Shown one piece after another: positions 53,233 through 56,953 of a stretch of DNA of 56,953 nucleotides. The stretch is taken from positions 21,031 through 77,983 of the forward strand of contig NZ_VOBR01000027.1 of NCBI RefSeq assembly GCF_007845675.1, written 5' to 3'. Under the pieces are notes generated by a model. It did no database searches and had not been told where the DNA came from. It saw nothing but the letters and a program-made list of their open reading frames with translations. The first letter of the stretch is position 1. Each line of letters starts with the position of its first letter. Position numbers and translations under genes: made by a program. The stretch comes from Lentzea tibetensis. Its GTDB lineage: Bacteria; Actinomycetota; Actinomycetes; Mycobacteriales; Pseudonocardiaceae.

Positions 53233-56200
53233 CCGCGTAGGCGTTCTGCATCGTCTGGGTCACCGTGTTGCCGCTCGCGTCCCTGGCCTCCGTGCGCAGG
53301 GACACCATGCCTGTTGCCGGGTTCTTCAGCGTCACCTTCCAGGTGTTGTTCGCCGGAGACGTCGTTGCGGGGAGCCAGGTCTTGCCGTCGGTCGAGTAGC
53401 TGAGGGTCAGGCGGGTGATCGGGCGGGTCGACGTCGCGTCGATGGTGAACGTGTAGTCGGCGCCGGGTGGGGCGGTGTTCGTCAGCGACAGCGGGAACCG
53501 GTGGTGCAGCTGGATCAGCGGTTGCTGAGCGCACGACTGGGCCTGCTGGTAGCAGGTGAAACCTTTGGGCGGCTTCGTCGTTGACGGAGACGAGGTGAAC
53601 GTCCAGCTCGTGTCCACCTTGCCGGCCAGGCGGAACAGCGCGGCGCTCGGCGCTCCGTACTGGGCCGTGGGGGAGTGCGTGTCGGTGGTGGTCAGGCGGT
53701 AGGTCGCCGGGGCCGGTTCCAGCGGGAACGTGGGGAACGGCGCGAAGGGGTTGGCGCTGTCCGGCGGGATCTCCTGGTCGCCCTTGAAGAGCTTCGTGGT
53801 CGTGGCGACCTTGTGCTTGCCGTTCTCGTAGGGGTTCGTGAAGTGACCGGGTGTGCCGTCACCCCAGTTGAGCGGCGGCACGAGCACGTCGCCGACGCGG
53901 CACGGGTTGCACAGCTGCCGCCACACCTCGCCGTCCGGGTAACGCGCCGGGTGGTCGGGTTGCAGCGACACCGCGCCGTTGTGGATCGGTGCCGCGAACC
54001 ACGTCTCGTCCGGACGGGTGCGCTCGCCCGGCTTGTAGACGTTCTGCTGGTACATCGACATCGCCGCGCGGCCGCCCTTCTCGTCCGTTCCGTTGAGCGT
54101 CACCACGCGCTTCCACACCATCCGCGCGTCGGCAGGCCCGACGTACTCGGTCCACCTGGCGGGCACCGGGAACGTGACGCCGCTGAGGAACTGCGTCTGC
54201 CACAGTCCGGTCGGGAACGGGTACCAGGTCTTCTGCACGGACAGGCCGGGCTTCTCCGCGTGGTACGAGGTGTTCACGCGCACCAGGTCGTCGCGGTTGA
54301 TCGTGCGGACGTGGTCGGCCGGGATCCCGTTGGGGTCGAGGAAGCTGAGGTTGAACACCTCGTCCGGCTGCGGCCGCACGTCGATGGTGACCTCCGCGCC
54401 CACCTTGTCCGCCTCCGCTCGGCTGATCGACACGGTCGGCACAGTGGCGCTGGACAGGCCGCTGATGGGCACCGCGCCGGGGGAGTCGACGTACGCGATC
54501 ACCAGTGCCGCCTTGGCGTTCGCGGCGGCGGCCTGGGTCGCCGCCTTGAACACGGCGGTGGTCGGGTCACCGGGACCGGTCGGCGCCGGGATGCGCACGA
54601 GCACCGCCTTGCCGGTGATGTCACCACCGGTCACGACCGGCAGCGTGCGCTTGCCGGGCAGTTTCGCGGCGAGCGTGCCCGCGTCGTACTCCGGGTGCAA
54701 CGGTCCCATGTCGACGGCCTTGCGGTGCAGGGTCGCGGTGTCCTGCAAGGAGATCGCGCCCTGCTTCGCCGCGGGCACCGGCGTGACGTACGGCTGCCAC
54801 GTGGTGGCGCCGAGCACCAGACCGGCCTCGTCGATGTGCCCTGGAACGACCCGGCGCAGCATGATCGTCCGGTCGCGCTGGTCGACCGGGACCGGTGCGG
54901 TCACGCCCACGGGCACGGCCTGCCGCGCGTCGAGCGTGAGGTCGCGTTCGCCGTCGACCTTCAGCTCCGGCGCGGACAACCCGGTCCAGCGGCGACCGTC
55001 GAGACGCGGTTCCTTCGACCACGTCATCGCCGAGTACGTGCCGCCCGGTACGTCCACCGAGCCCTCGCCGTCCACGACGTCGAACGCGAAGTTCACGTCC
55101 AGGTCGAACGGGTCGTTGGTGTTGTCCCGCCCACCGCTGTCGTCGATGAGCTGGCCGAGCGTCGCGGGCACCGGCTTGCCGGACGAGTCCTTCACGTGCA
55201 CGTGCACGGAGAACCGTTCCGGCGCCAGGTACATGCTGACCGGCGTGCGGAAATCGCCGCTCGCCGTCACGACGCCGCCGTACGCGCCGGCCGCGGTGAG
55301 GTCGGCGGACAGCGTGGTGCTCGTCTTGCCGTGCGCGGGCACGACGAGGTGCGAGGAGCTCGTCTGCAGAGCTGCCGCCCGACCGTCCCAGCCCTGGAAC
55401 GACGTGTGCAGGTCGAGCGAGAGCGGTGCGTCGGAGTCGTTGTGGTACACCAGTTCCTGGCCGTTCAGCGTCGCGTACGCCGGCCGGCTGACCGCCCGCG
55501 CGACGTCCAGCACGCCGGAACCCTGTTCGTGCCAGCGGAGTCCCGCGTCCTTCGCGCTGCTCACCAGCGCGCTCTTCAGCGCCTCACCGGTCCAGCTCGG
55601 GTGCTGCTGGGCCAGCAGTGCGGCGGCACCGCTGACGTGCGGCGTCGCCATGGACGTGCCGGACGCGGCGGTGCGCAGGTCGTCGACCGGCGCGCCCATC
55701 GAGGTGCCCGCCGCGCGGGCCGCGACGATGCCCGCGCCGGGCGCGACGATCTCCGGCTTCACCGCCGCGTCACCGAGCCTCGGCCCGCGGCTGCTGAAGT
55801 CGGTGATCCGGTTCTCCCGGTCGACCGCACCGACGGTCAGCGCCTTCGTCGCCGCACCGGGCGTGGTGACGGTGCGCGGACCGGGTCCGTTGTTGCCCGC
55901 CGCGACGACGAACAGCACGCCGGTGCGGGCGGACAGGTCGTCGACCAGCGCGCTCAGCTCGTCGGAACCGTCCGTCGGCTCGCCGCCCATGCTGAGGTTG
56001 ACGATCTTCGCCCCGTGCGTCGACGCCCACTCGATGCCGGCCATGATCCGCGACGTCTCGCCCTCGCCGGACGCGTCGAACACCTTGGCCACCACCAGCT
56101 TCGCGCCCGGCGCGACACCGGTGACGATCGACGCGACGTGCGTGCCGTGGCCGTGCAGGTCGGCGACGTCTGGTTCGTCGGTGAAGTTCTCGGCCGCCAC

Positions 56201-56863
56201 GACCTTCCCCGCGACCGCCGGGTGGTCGGCGTCGATGCCGGTGTCGACGACGGCCACCGTGGTGCCGGCGCCGTCGAGCCCGGCCTGCCACGCGGCGGGC
56301 GCGCCGATCTGCTTGACGCTGCGGTCGAGCGACACCTTCACGGGCTTGTCGAGCAGCACCTTCTTGGCCGCACCGAGCGACTCCCAGAACCGTTCGGCGT
56401 CGGCCTTGTGCACGCGGACGCCGGAGGCGCCGATGCTCGCGACCCTCGTGTGCTGGTCCGCGGCGGACAACGCCATCGGGCCGTCCGACGTGACGAGCAC
56501 CGGAAGGGTGGACGTCTCCTCGTCCGCGAGTCCCTGGCGCACCAGCGCGGTCACGTTGAACAGCGCGCGGGACACCTTGCCGGACGCGACGAGCGGAACG
56601 GCGTCCGACGGCACGACGTGCAGGCCGTCGTCGTCGGTGAAGGTCTGGAACACCGGTGGTGGTTGATCGGCACGGGGTGCCGGTTCCACTTGGACCGAGC
56701 GCTTCCCGTCCCCTTCCTCCGCATAACGCACCACGTCACCCGTGATGAGGGTGACGTGGTGGACGGCGGCGGCCGTCTGCGGCGGCGGAGCCGGTGGCGC
56801 GGGGGAGTCGGTGGGGGAGACAGCGGGCAGGGGCAGCAGCAAGAGAAACGGCAGCAGGCGCAT
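53225..56863 (-). CDS. large secreted S8 (subtilisin-like) serine peptidase
   Basis: A 1212-residue preproenzyme from ATG 56863. Signal peptide RLLPFLLLLPLPAVSP, then a prodomain (to about 180). Catalytic domain: VAVVDTGIDADH (Asp about 207), LHGHGTHVAS (His about 239), AAGNNGPGP (oxyanion Asn) and SGTSMATPHVSGAAA (Ser about 404). The long C-terminal part has beta-sandwich modules and a PA-like insertion (GGDITGKAVLVRI...AAAANAKAALVI, about 750-800). It ends in Thr/Ser-rich strands (TFTIDATSTRPITRLTLSYSTDG). Such kiwellin-sized S8 proteins are extracellular. No immunity or lantibiotic genes adjoin it. Confidence 0.92.
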   Translation of the reverse strand: MRLLPFLLLLPLPAVSPTDSPAPPAPPPQTAAAVHHVTLITGDVVRYAEEGDGKRSVQVEPAPRADQPPPVFQTFTDDDGLHVVPSDAVPLVASGKVSRALFNVTALVRQGLADEETSTLPVLVTSDGPMALSAADQHTRVASIGASGVRVHKADAERFWESLGAAKKVLLDKPVKVSLDRSVKQIGAPAAWQAGLDGAGTTVAVVDTGIDADHPAVAGKVVAAENFTDEPDVADLHGHGTHVASIVTGVAPGAKLVVAKVFDASGEGETSRIMAGIEWASTHGAKIVNLSMGGEPTDGSDELSALVDDLSARTGVLFVVAAGNNGPGPRTVTTPGAATKALTVGAVDRENRITDFSSRGPRLGDAAVKPEIVAPGAGIVAARAAGTSMGAPVDDLRTAASGTSMATPHVSGAAALLAQQHPSWTGEALKSALVSSAKDAGLRWHEQGSGVLDVARAVSRPAYATLNGQELVYHNDSDAPLSLDLHTSFQGWDGRAAALQTSSSHLVVPAHGKTSTTLSADLTAAGAYGGVVTASGDFRTPVSMYLAPERFSVHVHVKDSSGKPVPATLGQLIDDSGGRDNTNDPFDLDVNFAFDVVDGEGSVDVPGGTYSAMTWSKEPRLDGRRWTGLSAPELKVDGERDLTLDARQAVPVGVTAPVPVDQRDRTIMLRRVVPGHIDEAGLVLGATTWQPYVTPVPAAKQGAISLQDTATLHRKAVDMGPLHPEYDAGTLAAKLPGKRTLPVVTGGDITGKAVLVRIPAPTGPGDPTTAVFKAATQAAAANAKAALVIAYVDSPGAVPISGLSSATVPTVSISRAEADKVGAEVTIDVRPQPDEVFNLSFLDPNGIPADHVRTINRDDLVRVNTSYHAEKPGLSVQKTWYPFPTGLWQTQFLSGVTFPVPARWTEYVGPADARMVWKRVVTLNGTDEKGGRAAMSMYQQNVYKPGERTRPDETWFAAPIHNGAVSLQPDHPARYPDGEVWRQLCNPCRVGDVLVPPLNWGDGTPGHFTNPYENGKHKVATTTKLFKGDQEIPPDSANPFAPFPTFPLEPAPATYRLTTTDTHSPTAQYGAPSAALFRLAGKVDTSWTFTSSPSTTKPPKGFTCYQQAQSCAQQPLIQLHHRFPLSLTNTAPPGADYTFTIDATSTRPITRLTLSYSTDGKTWLPATTSPANNTWKVTLKNPATGMVSLRTEARDASGNTVTQTMQNAYAVS

Positions 56864-56953
56864 GGCGTCGAGAGTGAGGCCGTGCGCCTTGCTGTGAAAT
56901 GAGAAACGGCGGCGCGGTGGTTGGCACAAAGAAACACCGCCCCCCAGGGGTGC

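Overview
This is a high-GC window (compact genes, frequent GTG starts, ATGA/GTGA overlaps) from an actinomycete. F420-type luciferase-like oxidoreductase, ShbA/SigD-type sigma factor, UdgX, TreY/TreZ, a SARP remnant and many Tat-exported hydrolases suggest Pseudonocardiales (Lentzea/Saccharothrix/Amycolatopsis relatives). That placement is inference from gene content, not a search.

Layout. 1-3.2 kb, minus strand: truncated MocA-like nucleotidyltransferase at the edge, Tat-exported GH105, epoxide hydrolase, small anchored protein. 3.4-7.3 kb: translationally coupled lipid-modification operon (alpha/beta hydrolase, FAD amine oxidase, DUF1365, cyclopropane-fatty-acid synthase), matching the Rv0449c-Rv0448c-ufaA1 set of the mycobacterial sigK locus. 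7.4-8.1 kb: ShbA-like sigma factor. 8.1-9.16 kb: about 1 kb of non-coding repeat DNA with a large double palindrome, a 30-bp tandem array and a diverged duplication. 9.2-19.3 kb: PfkB kinase, class A PBP, M23 peptidase, acyl-CoA ligase, F420-type oxidoreductase with its TetR regulator and operator, Bcp peroxiredoxin, short LacI regulator, RidA. 19.35-27.8 kb: glycogen/maltodextrin-to-trehalose cluster (malQ, small gene, glgX, treY, small gene, treZ). 27.7-29.05 kb: ANTAR protein, CsbD with a sigma-B-like promoter, and a udgX gene with a one-base frameshift. 29.05-29.4 kb: non-coding stretch that folds on paper into two tandem three-way junctions. 29.4-35.1 kb: secreted carbohydrate cluster (GH95-like, putative polysaccharide lyase, GH27). 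35.17-36.6 kb: SARP fragment overlapping the 3' end of an amino-acid permease. 36.7-38.8 kb: prim-pol-like hypothetical, DUF3626, CAP protein and an isolated 19-codon ORF with a strong RBS and a terminator. 38.8-41.0 kb: second GH105 with its LacI regulator. 41.2-46 kb: S1 protease and a GABA/omega-amino-acid catabolic operon with a divergent PucR regulator. 46-52.1 kb: intradiol-dioxygenase-like lipoprotein and a GH28-GH28-GH31 operon. 52.3-56.9 kb: TrmB/LuxR-type regulator and a large S8 peptidase.

How it fits together. Eight secreted carbohydrate-active enzymes (two GH105, two GH28, GH95-like, putative lyase, GH27, GH31) lie in four separate blocks. They form a plausible dispersed pectin/rhamnogalacturonan-I degradation system: GH28 and a lyase cut the backbone, GH105 removes the unsaturated uronic acid caps, GH27/GH95/GH31 trim side chains. 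Two regulators (LacI at 40.1 kb, TrmB/LuxR at 52.3 kb) sit beside two blocks, each with a palindrome in the control region. No sugar transporter is visible. The second theme is storage polymer to trehalose conversion, and the third is membrane lipid modification.
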